A DNA stretch of 64,000 nt, from contig NZ_CP060696.1 of assembly GCF_014467055.1 (NCBI RefSeq), forward strand, positions 2,232,001-2,296,000, in the 5' to 3' direction. Below are positions 25,445 through 33,141 of this stretch, piece after piece. Numbering within the stretch: the first letter of the stretch is position 1; every line of letters starts with the position of its first letter. A program made the translations under genes and the position numbers. The notes under the pieces were generated by a model that saw only the letters and a list, made by a program, of their open reading frames with translations, was not told where the DNA came from and did not search any database. Source of the DNA: Caproicibacterium amylolyticum (GTDB lineage Bacteria > Bacillota > Clostridia > Oscillospirales > Acutalibacteraceae).

Positions 25445-26161
25445 TTACTTTAGTTTTGCCAGTACTTCCCCCACCGGTTCATGCAGAACCAGTGCTGCAT
25501 CCCCATCTGCCGAGGTAGAAGATTTATTAATCAGTACCAATCGGTTTCCATGGTAAAAGCGAATCAGCCCCGCTGCCGGATACACTGCAAGCGAAGTTCC
25601 CGCTATAATCAGCATATCCGCCTCTGCAATCGCCTGCACAGCCCCTTCCAGAATCTCTTGATTCAGGCCTTCCTCATACAGCACAATATCAGGCTTAATA
25701 ATACCGCCGCAGGAACAGCGCGGTACACCATTGCTGTTCAAAACTTCTTCTTCCGGATAAAACTTGCCGCACGTTTCACAGTAATTGCGCAGCACGCTGC
25801 CGTGCAGTTCAAACACATTTTTGCTTCCCGCCGCCTGATGCAGTCCGTCTATATTCTGTGTAACCACCGCTGTCAGCTTACCTGCCTGCTCCAGCTCTGC
25901 CAGCTTTTTATGTGCGGCATTGGGTTTAGCCTCCGGATAAAGAAGCTTATCCCGATAAAAATCAAAAAATTCTTCCGTATGCTGCCGGTAAAATGTGTGG
26001 CTCAGCATTGTTTCCGGCGGATAGGGATATTTCTGATGGTAAAGCCCGTCTGTACTGCGAAAATCGGGGATTCCGCTTTCTGTGGAAACCCCCGCACCGC
26101 CGAAAAACACGATTCGTTCGCTTGCATCCAGCATTTTCTGCAGTTCTGCAATCTGCTCCAT
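25445..26161 (-). CDS. NAD-dependent protein deacylase, Sir2 family
   Basis: Sirtuin, 238 residues, removing acyl groups from lysines with NAD consumption. Conserved motifs are all seen: GAGVSTESGIPDFRS, TQNIDGLH, and the catalytic-His block ELHGS. A zinc ribbon is formed by CETCGKF and RCSCGG, and GTSLAVYPAAG lies near the C-terminus. The start ATG follows AAGGGAA. It is transcribed toward the DUF1540 gene. It lacks the Tyr/Arg pair typical of desuccinylases as far as I can tell, so deacetylase is the default reading. Confidence 0.94.
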   Translation of the reverse strand: MEQIAELQKMLDASERIVFFGGAGVSTESGIPDFRSTDGLYHQKYPYPPETMLSHTFYRQHTEEFFDFYRDKLLYPEAKPNAAHKKLAELEQAGKLTAVVTQNIDGLHQAAGSKNVFELHGSVLRNYCETCGKFYPEEEVLNSNGVPRCSCGGIIKPDIVLYEEGLNQEILEGAVQAIAEADMLIIAGTSLAVYPAAGLIRFYHGNRLVLINKSSTSADGDAALVLHEPVGEVLAKLK

Positions 26162-26220
26162 TGTGTTCCCTTCTTTCAGTATTATCTTATTCCTTTTTTC
26201 TTTGGAGAGCAAGTCACATC

Positions 26221-26249
26221 TTGCCGAAAAACGGATGGTATGCTATACT
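26221..26249 (+). promoter_or_regulatory. Promoter of the 33-residue peptide gene
   Basis: TTGCCG (26221-26226), 17 nt, TATACT (26244-26249). It points to the small gene at 26293 and lies 60 nt from the divergent sirtuin start. Confidence 0.65.
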
Positions 26250-26292
26250 GAATTTAACTCATTACCGAATTTTGAAAGGGAGTCTGCAGTGT

Positions 26293-26394
26293 ATGTCTCC
26301 AAAAAGGCAGGATGATTTTGTACGTACGATTATACTAACCATAGCATTGCTTATGATATTTTTTGGCATTATGATGAAGCTGCATCTGATATAA
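26293..26394 (+). CDS. Small single-helix membrane protein, unknown function
   Basis: A 33-residue open frame. A charged N-terminus (MSPKRQDDFVR) is followed by one hydrophobic helix from about residue 12 to 28 (TIILTIALLMIFFGIMM) and a short KLHLI tail. The ATG has AAAGGGAG 10 nt upstream, a promoter 44 nt upstream, and a strong terminator 13 nt after the stop, so it is a complete transcription unit. I do not recognise the family. It may be a leader or regulatory peptide or a small membrane-associated subunit. Confidence 0.65.
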   Translation: MSPKRQDDFVRTIILTIALLMIFFGIMMKLHLI

Positions 26395-26407
26395 ACTGCT
26401 CTGATGC

Positions 26408-26450
26408 AAAAAACGGATACCACCTGTAAAGATGGTATCCGTTTTTTTTT
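26408..26450. terminator. Terminator of the small-protein gene
   Basis: AAAAAACGGATACCA-N10-TGGTATCCGTTTTTTTTT. It is almost symmetric, so it also ends the convergent ABC transporter unit. Confidence 0.92.
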
Positions 26451-26460
26451 ACTTTGAAAT

Positions 26461-27186
26461 TCAGCTGACATCCTTTTTGCAGAAAAGTGCGCTGCCCGCC
26501 GCATAGAACACCGCCAATGTGACCAGCGAAACAACGATTGGCATGCCAAGCTGACTGACCGGGTTTGCACTAATATGATTAAACTGAGTCTTTAGCACAT
26601 ATTTGATTCCTTCATCCAGTTTAAACAGGTGCAGCAGCAGATCCGTGAAGAAAAACACACCATAAAACAGGAACATCCACAGTGTGTTGCGGCTGCACAG
26701 CGTACTGAAAAATGCTGCCATGCTGAGGCAGGCTGCATAAACGACCACTGCCACGCCGAGGCGGGCAAAAAAATCGCCCATAATCGCAGTGGTCAGACCT
26801 TCATGCGGCAAAAGCAGCAGCGCCCCGCCAACAAAAACGATCATTACCACAATCAACATGATAACTCCCAGCAGGAATGCCGTAATCAGCTTCGCGCTGT
26901 AAAGCTGATTACGGTTTGTACCGTAAGCCATTGTATTTTTCACTGTATGTTCGCGGTATTCCTCATTCAAAACAATGTCTGTTAAACACGGCAGAATCAT
27001 AACCGGAAGAGAAAGATACTGCACAGCGAACTGCAGTATTGAAGCAACCATATCTCCCTGTGGTGTACTGTTGCTGTGCGCAGAAAGAATCACAATGAAT
27101 GAAAGCGCTGACACCACCAGCGTCAGTACATAAAAATATACGCGGTGAAAAACTTTATATAAATCTGCGTGAATCAATTTAAACAT
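26461..27186 (-). CDS. ABC-2 type transporter permease (BcrB-like)
   Basis: Membrane subunit of a drug/peptide exporter, 241 residues with about six helices. MFKLIHADLYKVFHRVYFYVL is the typical start of this permease class, and LNEEYREHTVKNTMAYGTNR is the cytoplasmic coupling segment. The start ATG follows GGAGG and overlaps the ATPase stop by 8 nt. It pairs with the ATPase upstream, resembling bacitracin/lantibiotic self-immunity or resistance exporters. Substrate unknown. Confidence 0.88.
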   Translation of the reverse strand: MFKLIHADLYKVFHRVYFYVLTLVVSALSFIVILSAHSNSTPQGDMVASILQFAVQYLSLPVMILPCLTDIVLNEEYREHTVKNTMAYGTNRNQLYSAKLITAFLLGVIMLIVVMIVFVGGALLLLPHEGLTTAIMGDFFARLGVAVVVYAACLSMAAFFSTLCSRNTLWMFLFYGVFFFTDLLLHLFKLDEGIKYVLKTQFNHISANPVSQLGMPIVVSLVTLAVFYAAGSALFCKKDVS

Positions 27187-28102
27187 TTTTATTTCCTCCA
27201 ATCAGGCCGATAAAGTATTCTTCCAGATTGATGCCCGCACGGTAGACCTGCGAAACCATTACGCCGCTTTCCACAAGTGCACGTACAAAAATTCCGGATT
27301 CGTCAATGCGTTCTCCAATGTGCAGCGTATGTTCATCAACGATTTCAATGTTCTGGCACTGGCACTCGCTTTTCAAAATTTCAGACGCAGCATTCGTATT
27401 GTCCACATCGACACGCAGGAAAGTACGGCACTTTTCTTTCAATTCCTCTGCTGTGATGTGTTCCACCATCTGTCCTTTGCTGATAAAGCCGTAAGTAGTA
27501 GCAATCTGTGAAAGTTCCCCCAGGATATGGCTGGAAATCAGAATCGTTGTTTTCTTTTCACGGTTCAGCTTCAAAATAATGTCTCGGAACTCTTTGATGC
27601 CCATCGGGTCAAGACCGTTAATCGGCTCATCCAGCACCAGGATTTCCGGATTATCCATAATCGCCAACGCAAGGCCAAGCCGCTGTTTCATACCAAGTGA
27701 AAAATTGCGGAATTTTTTGCTTCCCGCGTCCGCAAGACCAACAAACTGCAAAACGTTTTCCACAGTGGCTTTGTTTTTTTTGCCGCGCTGAATCTGGTAG
27801 TACATCAGATTGTCCTGTGCAGAAAGATACGGGAAAAAGCCGGGTGTTTCAATCATTGTGCCCATGCGCGCACGTGCCCGGTGCAAATCGCCCTCCGAAG
27901 TTTTGCCGGAAAGTATCAGTTCCCCGGAAGTCTGCGGGGTAAGTCCGCAAATCATTTTTAGCAGCGTTGTTTTGCCTGCGCCGTTCTGCCCAACCAGAGC
28001 GTAAATATCACCGCGGTTCACCTGTATGCTCAAATTGGAAACCGCAGCGGCCTTTTTGTAGACCTTACTGATACTGTTTGTTTGGATAACTGCCTGCTCC
28101 AT
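27179..28102 (-). CDS. ABC transporter ATPase (BcrA-like)
   Basis: ATPase for the adjacent permease, 307 residues. Walker A is GQNGAGKTT, the signature is FSLGMKQRLG, and Walker B ILVLDEPINGLDP is followed by SSHILGELSQ. After about residue 220 there is the C-terminal accessory domain common in BcrA-type exporters. The start has GGAGAG upstream. Its promoter is covered by nested dyads, so expression is probably repressor-controlled, but no GntR-type repressor is encoded in the window. Confidence 0.9.
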   Translation of the reverse strand: MEQAVIQTNSISKVYKKAAAVSNLSIQVNRGDIYALVGQNGAGKTTLLKMICGLTPQTSGELILSGKTSEGDLHRARARMGTMIETPGFFPYLSAQDNLMYYQIQRGKKNKATVENVLQFVGLADAGSKKFRNFSLGMKQRLGLALAIMDNPEILVLDEPINGLDPMGIKEFRDIILKLNREKKTTILISSHILGELSQIATTYGFISKGQMVEHITAEELKEKCRTFLRVDVDNTNAASEILKSECQCQNIEIVDEHTLHIGERIDESGIFVRALVESGVMVSQVYRAGINLEEYFIGLIGGNKNV

Positions 28103-28126
28103 ATTTCTCTCCTCACTTTGTCAAAT

Positions 28127-28199
28127 TGTATTATTGTATTATTGTTCTACTGTATTAAGTGCGTAATACAATAATACATTCAGCAAATCGATTTGTCAA
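28127..28199 (-). promoter_or_regulatory. Promoter and nested operators of the BcrAB-like unit
   Basis: On the minus strand TTGACA (28199-28194), 17 nt, TATTAT (28176-28171). An outer perfect inverted repeat has 15-nt arms (28127-28141 and 28164-28178, TGTATTATTGTATTA and its complement). Inside it is a compact dyad TGTATTA-N6-TAATACA at 28151-28170. The right arm covers the -10, the position for a steric repressor. The sequence type resembles GntR/YtrA-class operators, but that is inference. Confidence 0.75.
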
Positions 28200-28229
28200 G
28201 CTGATTTTTTACATTTTTTACTTTCATAA

Positions 28230-28275
28230 ATACAAAAAGGGCCGAAGCTTTCAAAAGCTCCGGTCCTTTTTGTAT
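28230..28275. terminator. Terminator downstream of prfC
   Basis: ATACAAAAAGG-GCCG...CGGT-CCTTTTTGTAT long stem with an AGCTTT/AAGCT top. It lies 120 nt past the prfC stop. Between it and prfC, 28296-28395 carries a degenerate copy of the dispersed repeat. Confidence 0.75.
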
Positions 28276-28295
28276 ATTTAAAGTTACTTTCCGTT

Positions 28296-28395
28296 ACTCG
28301 CATACCCCGCAAGAGAGGCTCCCGAAATCTTGCTCTTTCAGGATGTTCAATCCAAAGGCATACCAGATGTGAAAACTTTAGTGAATGGGCGAAAC
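28296..28395. repeat. Degenerate dispersed repeat, copy 2
   Basis: GCAAGAGAGGC-TCCCGAAATCTTGCTCTTTCAGG resembles the copy near 10628-10660 (GCAAGGAAGGCGCTCCC...TCTTGCTCTTGC). The motif GGGCGAAACTCTTAC resembles GGGCGAAACTTTTAC at 10776-10790. Order of the two blocks is the same in both copies. Similarity is judged by eye. Confidence 0.4.
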
Positions 28396-28397
28396 TC

Positions 28398-29999
28398 TTA
28401 CATTTTCGCACCGCCGAATTCACTGAGTTCCAGCCCCTTGTTGTGCTCCGTTGCCCAGGTGATATTCCACTCGCTAACAAACAGCAGCAGATGGTTCTCC
28501 TTCAAATCCTGAATCCGGCGGGTGTCGCTGGTAAGGTCAAGCGTTTTGGGATCAAGGTCTTCGTTTTCAATCCAACGGATATATTCGTGCGGAAGGCTTT
28601 CCATGCGAATCTCTACATTGTATTCGTTTTTCAGACGGTACTCCAGCACTTCAAACTGCAACACACCCACAACACCAACAATTACTTCTTCCATGCTGCC
28701 GTTGAGTTCCTGAAAAATTTGAATAGCGCCTTCCTGCGCTATTTGCGTCATTCCCTTTACAAACTGCTTGCGTTTCATGGTATCTACCGGAGAAACACGG
28801 GAAAAGTGTTCCGGCGCAAAGGTTGGGATACCGCCAAACGTGAACTTCTTCGCTGGCGAACAAAGCGTGTCCCCAATAGAAAACACGCCGGGGTCAAACA
28901 CACCAATGATGTCGCCGGCATAGGCGTGGTCAATCACTTCACGCTGCTCCGCCATAATCTGCTGCGGCTGCATCAGTTTCATTTTGCGTTCGCCCTGCAT
29001 ATGCTGCACTTCCATGCCGCGGTCAAACTCACCGGAACAAATGCGCATGAATGCCACGCGGTCACGGTGTGCCTTGTTCATATTCGCCTGGATCTTAAAC
29101 ACAAATGCGGAAAAGTCCGGGTCGGTCGGGTTTACCACACCGTCGCTGCATTTGCGCGGCAAAGGCGGTGTTGTCATGCGCAGAAATTCCTGCAGAAATG
29201 GTTCCACACCAAAGTTTGTGAGTGCTGAGCCAAAGAACACCGGCGAAAGCTTCCCCTGACGAACATCTTCCAATGAAAACTCCTCGCCTGCGCCGTCGAG
29301 CAGGTCTACGTCATCCCGCAGTGTGGAAAGCAAGTCCTCCCCAAGCAGTTCTGCAAGCTTCGGGTCGGAAAGGTCACTGGCTGCTTCCGCAACCTGATGC
29401 GCGCCGTTTGCAGTTTCCTCCGCCGTAAAGGTCAGAATCTTTTTGGAAGCGCGGTCGTAAACACCCTTAAAGTCACGGCCGCTGCCGATGGGCCAGTTTA
29501 CCGCGTAAGTCTTGATGCCCAGTTCATACTCGATTTGTTCCATCAAGTCGTACGGACTGCGGGCATCACGGTCCATTTTGTTGATGAACGTAAAAATTGG
29601 AATGTTGCGCAGGGTGCAAACCTTAAACAGCTTGCGGGTCTGCCGTTCCACACCTTTGCCGGCGTCGATCACCATCACGGCGCTGTCCGCCGCCATCAGC
29701 GTGCGGTAAGTGTCCTCCGAAAAGTCCTGATGCCCGGGGGTATCCAAAATATTGATGCAGTAATTATCATATTCAAACTGCATGACAGAAGAAGTAACGG
29801 AAATGCCGCGCTGCTTTTCGATTTCCATCCAATCGGAAACCGCATGGCGCATATTCCGCTTGCCTTTTACCATGCCTGCCTGCTGGATGGCGCCGCCGTA
29901 CAGCAGCAGCTTTTCGGTCAATGTGGTTTTACCGGCATCCGGGTGCGAGATAATCGCAAACGTGCGGCGCCGTTCAATTTCTTTTTTATAATCTGACAT
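28398..29999 (-). CDS. prfC: Peptide chain release factor 3
   Basis: GTPase that recycles release factors RF1/RF2 from the ribosome after termination; 533 residues, close to the family norm. G1 is SHPDAGKTTLTEKLL, the switch II block is DTPGHQDFSEDTYR, and G4 is FINKMDRD. The AIQQAGMVKGK and SDWMEIEKQRGISVTSS segments separate RF3 from EF-G. The start ATG follows GGAGGGACC. Monocistronic with a downstream terminator. Confidence 0.97.
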   Translation of the reverse strand: MSDYKKEIERRRTFAIISHPDAGKTTLTEKLLLYGGAIQQAGMVKGKRNMRHAVSDWMEIEKQRGISVTSSVMQFEYDNYCINILDTPGHQDFSEDTYRTLMAADSAVMVIDAGKGVERQTRKLFKVCTLRNIPIFTFINKMDRDARSPYDLMEQIEYELGIKTYAVNWPIGSGRDFKGVYDRASKKILTFTAEETANGAHQVAEAASDLSDPKLAELLGEDLLSTLRDDVDLLDGAGEEFSLEDVRQGKLSPVFFGSALTNFGVEPFLQEFLRMTTPPLPRKCSDGVVNPTDPDFSAFVFKIQANMNKAHRDRVAFMRICSGEFDRGMEVQHMQGERKMKLMQPQQIMAEQREVIDHAYAGDIIGVFDPGVFSIGDTLCSPAKKFTFGGIPTFAPEHFSRVSPVDTMKRKQFVKGMTQIAQEGAIQIFQELNGSMEEVIVGVVGVLQFEVLEYRLKNEYNVEIRMESLPHEYIRWIENEDLDPKTLDLTSDTRRIQDLKENHLLLFVSEWNITWATEHNKGLELSEFGGAKM

Positions 30000-30136
30000 A
30001 AAATTAGGTCCCTCCAAATGATATGGTCGATATATGGCTTTTTAAATCTGTTTTACACAGGGGGAACCCTCCCAAATCTTAAAATTTTTCAGTACCTTAT
30101 AGTTTATCAAAAAACGGCGTTCACTGCAAATTTTTT

Positions 30137-30165
30137 TTAAGAATTTATCAAAGATATGGTATAAT
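30137..30165 (+). promoter_or_regulatory. Probable promoter of the GNAT gene
   Basis: TTAAGA, 17 nt, TATAAT (30160-30165). A leader of about 50 nt with a small GGCAG-AAAG-CTGCC hairpin follows. Confidence 0.55.
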
Positions 30166-30222
30166 TAATTTAAAAGCAACGAAATCGGCAGAAAGCTGCC
30201 GAACCAGCAAGGAGAATTTTTC

Positions 30223-30963
30223 ATGAATTTGACCGACAAAGCGATTGCCCGTCTGGAACAGCAGCCGCTGCATTTTATCGACATTCTGGAGCCGCTGCAC
30301 CGGAGAACCGCACAAGTGCTTTACGCGGGTGAGGACGGCATCCAAATCCAGATTCATGCAACCATCATGCAGAGCTCTGTTTCTCCGCAGGCGGCAGAGC
30401 GGCTGCTGAACCGGCTGCCAAGAATTCCGGAACTTTTTGTAGCGCATGAATCCTACGAAAAAGAAGTATTTGAGCACCTCTGCGGCGGTGCGGATGCATT
30501 TGAAGCGGGTTTCTGCAACCCCTGCCTTGCAGCGGCATATCTAAAAAAGGAACCGCTGCCGGTTTCCGAAAGATTTACAATACGGAAGCTCACACAGAAA
30601 TATGCGCAGGACATCAACAAGCAATACCATTTGTTTGACGACCTCCCTTACATTCAGGAACGAATTCAAGCAGGTGTTTTTTACGGTGCTTTTCTGAACG
30701 GAGAACTTGCCGGCTTTATCTGCGAGCACATCGAGGGCACCATGGGCATGCTGGAGGTTTACCCCAAGTTTCAGCGCATGGGGGTTGCTTCCGCACTGGA
30801 AGCGGATGCGGTAAACCGAAACCTTGCGGCAGGCCGCACGGCGTTCTGCGATATCATTCTCGGCAACGACGCTTCCTTTGCACTGCAGAAATCGCTTGGC
30901 TTGTCCCTTTCTGACCGCCCGCACTACTGGCTTTCGGGTGGAACACCTACCAAGGAAAATTGA
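30223..30963 (+). CDS. GNAT-family N-acetyltransferase
   Basis: Predicted acetyl-CoA-dependent acetyltransferase, 246 residues. The N-terminal half (1-120) is a less conserved accessory region; the GNAT fold starts near FTIRKLTQKYA. The acetyl-CoA loop reads VYPKFQRMGVASALEADA, followed by GNDASFALQKSLGL. The substrate, whether small molecule or protein, is not identifiable. The ribosome site is AAGGAGA. The following fur-family promoter -35 overlaps this gene's stop codon. Confidence 0.85.
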   Translation: MNLTDKAIARLEQQPLHFIDILEPLHRRTAQVLYAGEDGIQIQIHATIMQSSVSPQAAERLLNRLPRIPELFVAHESYEKEVFEHLCGGADAFEAGFCNPCLAAAYLKKEPLPVSERFTIRKLTQKYAQDINKQYHLFDDLPYIQERIQAGVFYGAFLNGELAGFICEHIEGTMGMLEVYPKFQRMGVASALEADAVNRNLAAGRTAFCDIILGNDASFALQKSLGLSLSDRPHYWLSGGTPTKEN

Positions 30964-30988
30964 CTTTTTCGAGGTATGAATTTATAAT
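30960..30988 (+). promoter_or_regulatory. Promoter of the Fur-family gene
   Basis: TTGACT (30960-30965, overlapping the preceding TGA stop), 17 nt, TATAAT (30983-30988). Confidence 0.8.
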
Positions 30989-31049
30989 ACATGCAAATGA
31001 ACTGTAAGTTTAGAGCAATGCTCAAAAAGTTGCTTTAGGAGGTGTGTAC

Positions 31050-31481
31050 ATGCCGGATGAAACATTAAAATCAAAAGAGCTGAAAACCACTCGCCGCCGC
31101 GAAGCTATTCTTGAGGTACTGCGCGAAACACAGAAACCAATGACTGCAGAGGAAGTGTACATGGCAGTGCTGCCTCAAACGCACATGAGCGTTTCCACTG
31201 CCTACCGGACTCTGGCAACACTGACCGAAAAGGAAATCCTGACCAAAGAACTTGGTCAGGACGGCAAAGCCTACTTCCGGCTGAACGACCACCGGCACTG
31301 TCACTTCCTGCGCTGTACCGGCTGCGGAGAAATCATTCCGCTGGACGGCTGTCCGATTGAAAATCTGGAAAAAGAATGGGCAGAAAAAACCGGCTATGAA
31401 ATTACCGGGCACAGTCTGGAACTTTCCGGCATCTGCCCAAAGTGCGCCGCAAAAAAGGATGATAAACCAAATGGCAAATGA
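31050..31481 (+). CDS. Fur-family metal/peroxide-responsive repressor
   Basis: DNA-binding repressor of the Fur/Zur/PerR family, 143 residues. The winged helix covers TRRREAILEVL to STAYRTLATL. The metal-binding hinge has HRHCHFLRCTGCGEI, and the structural zinc site is made by CTGC and CPKC. The start ATG follows AGGAGG with 7-nt spacing, better than a GTG 6 nt earlier. CHFLRC resembles Zur or Fur more than PerR, but the metal cannot be assigned. It overlaps the following tcdA start by 11 nt. Confidence 0.9.
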   Translation: MPDETLKSKELKTTRRREAILEVLRETQKPMTAEEVYMAVLPQTHMSVSTAYRTLATLTEKEILTKELGQDGKAYFRLNDHRHCHFLRCTGCGEIIPLDGCPIENLEKEWAEKTGYEITGHSLELSGICPKCAAKKDDKPNGK

Positions 31482-32205
31482 ATGGGCACGCACAGAGCTG
31501 CTGCTGGGGCAGGAAGCCCTGGAAAAACTCTCACACTGCTCAGTGCTGCTGTTTGGTGTCGGCGGTGTGGGCGGCTTTGCGGCAGAAGCGCTGTGCCGCT
31601 GCGGCATCGGTTCCTTTACGCTGGTGGACAACGACACCGTCACCCTGACAAATCTGAACCGTCAGATTATTGCCCTGCACAGCACCATCGGAAAGTACAA
31701 AACCGATGTGATGCAGCAGCGGATGCTGGACATCAACCCCGCTGTGCAGGTACAGAGCTGCCGTTGTTTTTACACGGCGGAAAATGCGGAACGGTTCGAC
31801 TTTTCAAATTATGATTATGTAATTGACGCCATTGACACCGTCAGCAGCAAGCTGCTGATTGTACAGCGGACGTATGCGGCGGGCGTTCCGGTCATCAGCG
31901 CCATGGGTGCCGGAAACAAGCTGGACCCAACCCGATTTTGCATAACGGACATTTACAAAACACAGATGGACCCGCTGGCGCGTGTCATGCGCCGTGAACT
32001 GCGCAAACGCGGCATTCCGAAGCTGAAAGTAGTTTACAGTGAGGAACCGGCGCATACGCCGCTCCCCTCCTCTGAGCTGCCCGCGCCGGGCAGACGCACA
32101 ACGCCGGGCAGTTTAAGTTTTGTACCCAGCGCGGCGGGCTTGGTGCTGGCAGGAGAAGTTGTGCGGGAGCTTACCGGCATTACCACAGGAGGAAACGCAT
32201 GCTAA
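31471..32205 (+). CDS. tcdA: tRNA threonylcarbamoyladenosine dehydratase
   Basis: E1-like ATP-dependent enzyme that cyclises t6A37 to ct6A on ANN-decoding tRNAs; 244 residues. The nucleotide-binding GVGGVGGFAAEAL loop and DNDTVTLTNLNRQIIA are diagnostic, as are DAIDTVSSK and the TPGSLSFVPSAAGL C-terminal block. The start is the ATG reading MANEW, inside the upstream gene, with AAAAAAGG about 13 nt earlier. It is coupled to both neighbours by overlaps. Confidence 0.93.
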   Translation: MANEWARTELLLGQEALEKLSHCSVLLFGVGGVGGFAAEALCRCGIGSFTLVDNDTVTLTNLNRQIIALHSTIGKYKTDVMQQRMLDINPAVQVQSCRCFYTAENAERFDFSNYDYVIDAIDTVSSKLLIVQRTYAAGVPVISAMGAGNKLDPTRFCITDIYKTQMDPLARVMRRELRKRGIPKLKVVYSEEPAHTPLPSSELPAPGRRTTPGSLSFVPSAAGLVLAGEVVRELTGITTGGNAC

Positions 32206-32831
32206 AAGCAGTTATTTTTGATATGGACGGCACGATTTTTGACACCGAACGGGTCTATCACGACGCGTGGACGGCAGTTGGCGTACCCGAAGAGCTTTAT
32301 TGGCAGATGATAGGCCGCGGGCATGCGGAAATTAAGAAAATGTTCCGCCAGCAGCTCAAGGTTTCTCCCGACATTTTGTATGAACGCTGTGCTGTAGAAA
32401 TCGATCGGCGGCTTGCCGCGGGCATTCCCAAAAAGCTGGGGCTGGATGATTTGCTGTATTTTTTGCAGGAGCATTCGTATAAAATAGCGCTTGCCACCTC
32501 ATCCTTTACAAAAGACGCAAAAACGAAACTGCAGCGTGCCGAAGTGGAAGATTTTTTTGTAGCCGTTATCGGCGGCGAGCAGGTGGTGCACGGCAAACCC
32601 GCACCGGATATTTACCAAAAAGCGGCAGACGCTGTAGGCTGCACACCGGAGGAATGCATCGTACTTGAGGACAGTTTCAACGGCATCCGCGGCGGGCATG
32701 CGGCCGGGATGTACACAGTTATGATTCCGGATTTACTGCAGCCGGATGCGGAAATTCGGACGCTGGCAGATGCGGTCCTTCCCTCCCTTGTTGAGGTGCC
32801 GCCGCTGCTGCTTCGTCTTGCGAATGCTTGA
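32199..32831 (+). CDS. HAD-superfamily hydrolase, beta-phosphoglucomutase-like
   Basis: Phosphatase or phosphomutase of HAD subfamily IA, 210 residues. Motif I is FDMDGTIFDTE with both catalytic aspartates, motif II ALATSS, motif III a Lys in HGKPAPD, and motif IV LEDSFNGIRGG. A helical cap domain spans about residues 16-80. The substrate is not predictable. It overlaps tcdA by 7 nt and uses an AGGAGG site within it. Confidence 0.9.
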   Translation: MLKAVIFDMDGTIFDTERVYHDAWTAVGVPEELYWQMIGRGHAEIKKMFRQQLKVSPDILYERCAVEIDRRLAAGIPKKLGLDDLLYFLQEHSYKIALATSSFTKDAKTKLQRAEVEDFFVAVIGGEQVVHGKPAPDIYQKAADAVGCTPEECIVLEDSFNGIRGGHAAGMYTVMIPDLLQPDAEIRTLADAVLPSLVEVPPLLLRLANA

Positions 32832-32856
32832 CAATGCGGCAAAGCGCGCTTATAAT
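32828..32856 (+). promoter_or_regulatory. Promoter of the valS T-box transcript
   Basis: TTGACA (32828-32833, overlapping the HAD gene stop), 17 nt, TATAAT (32851-32856). Perfect consensus. Confidence 0.9.
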
Positions 32857-32869
32857 GCAACTATATCGA

Positions 32870-33121
32870 CAACAGCAGTGATGGGGAAAAAGGCACCGCC
32901 GTATCAGCTTCAGAGAGCAGGCAGGAAGGTGAAAGCCTGTGCGTGCGGCGGTGCGTATCAGTCACCCCGGAGCTGGCAGCCCGAACTTTTACAGTAGGAC
33001 TGCCCGCCTGCCGGCGTTAGCGGCAAAAGAGGGCTTTTAAAGCCAAACACGGGTGGTACCGCGGAATTATTCTGTAAATTTCGCCCCGGGCAGGATTTCA
33101 TTTCCTGTCCGGGGCTTTTTT
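32870..33121 (+). promoter_or_regulatory. T-box riboswitch controlling valS-folC
   Basis: Leader RNA that senses uncharged tRNA. The T-box sequence GGGTGGTACCGCGG (33051-33064) provides the UGGN acceptor-binding bulge. The stem I region contains the AGAGAGC turn and a long stem GCACCGCC/GGCGGTGC. The specifier is probably GTA at 32955-32957 (GTC at 32961-32963 is the alternative); both are valine codons. The terminator GCCCCGGGCAGGA/TCCTGTCCGGGGC plus TTTTTT ends at 33121, competing with the antiterminator formed with the T-box. Confidence 0.95.
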
Positions 33122-33141
33122 AATACCAAGGAGGAAACAAA

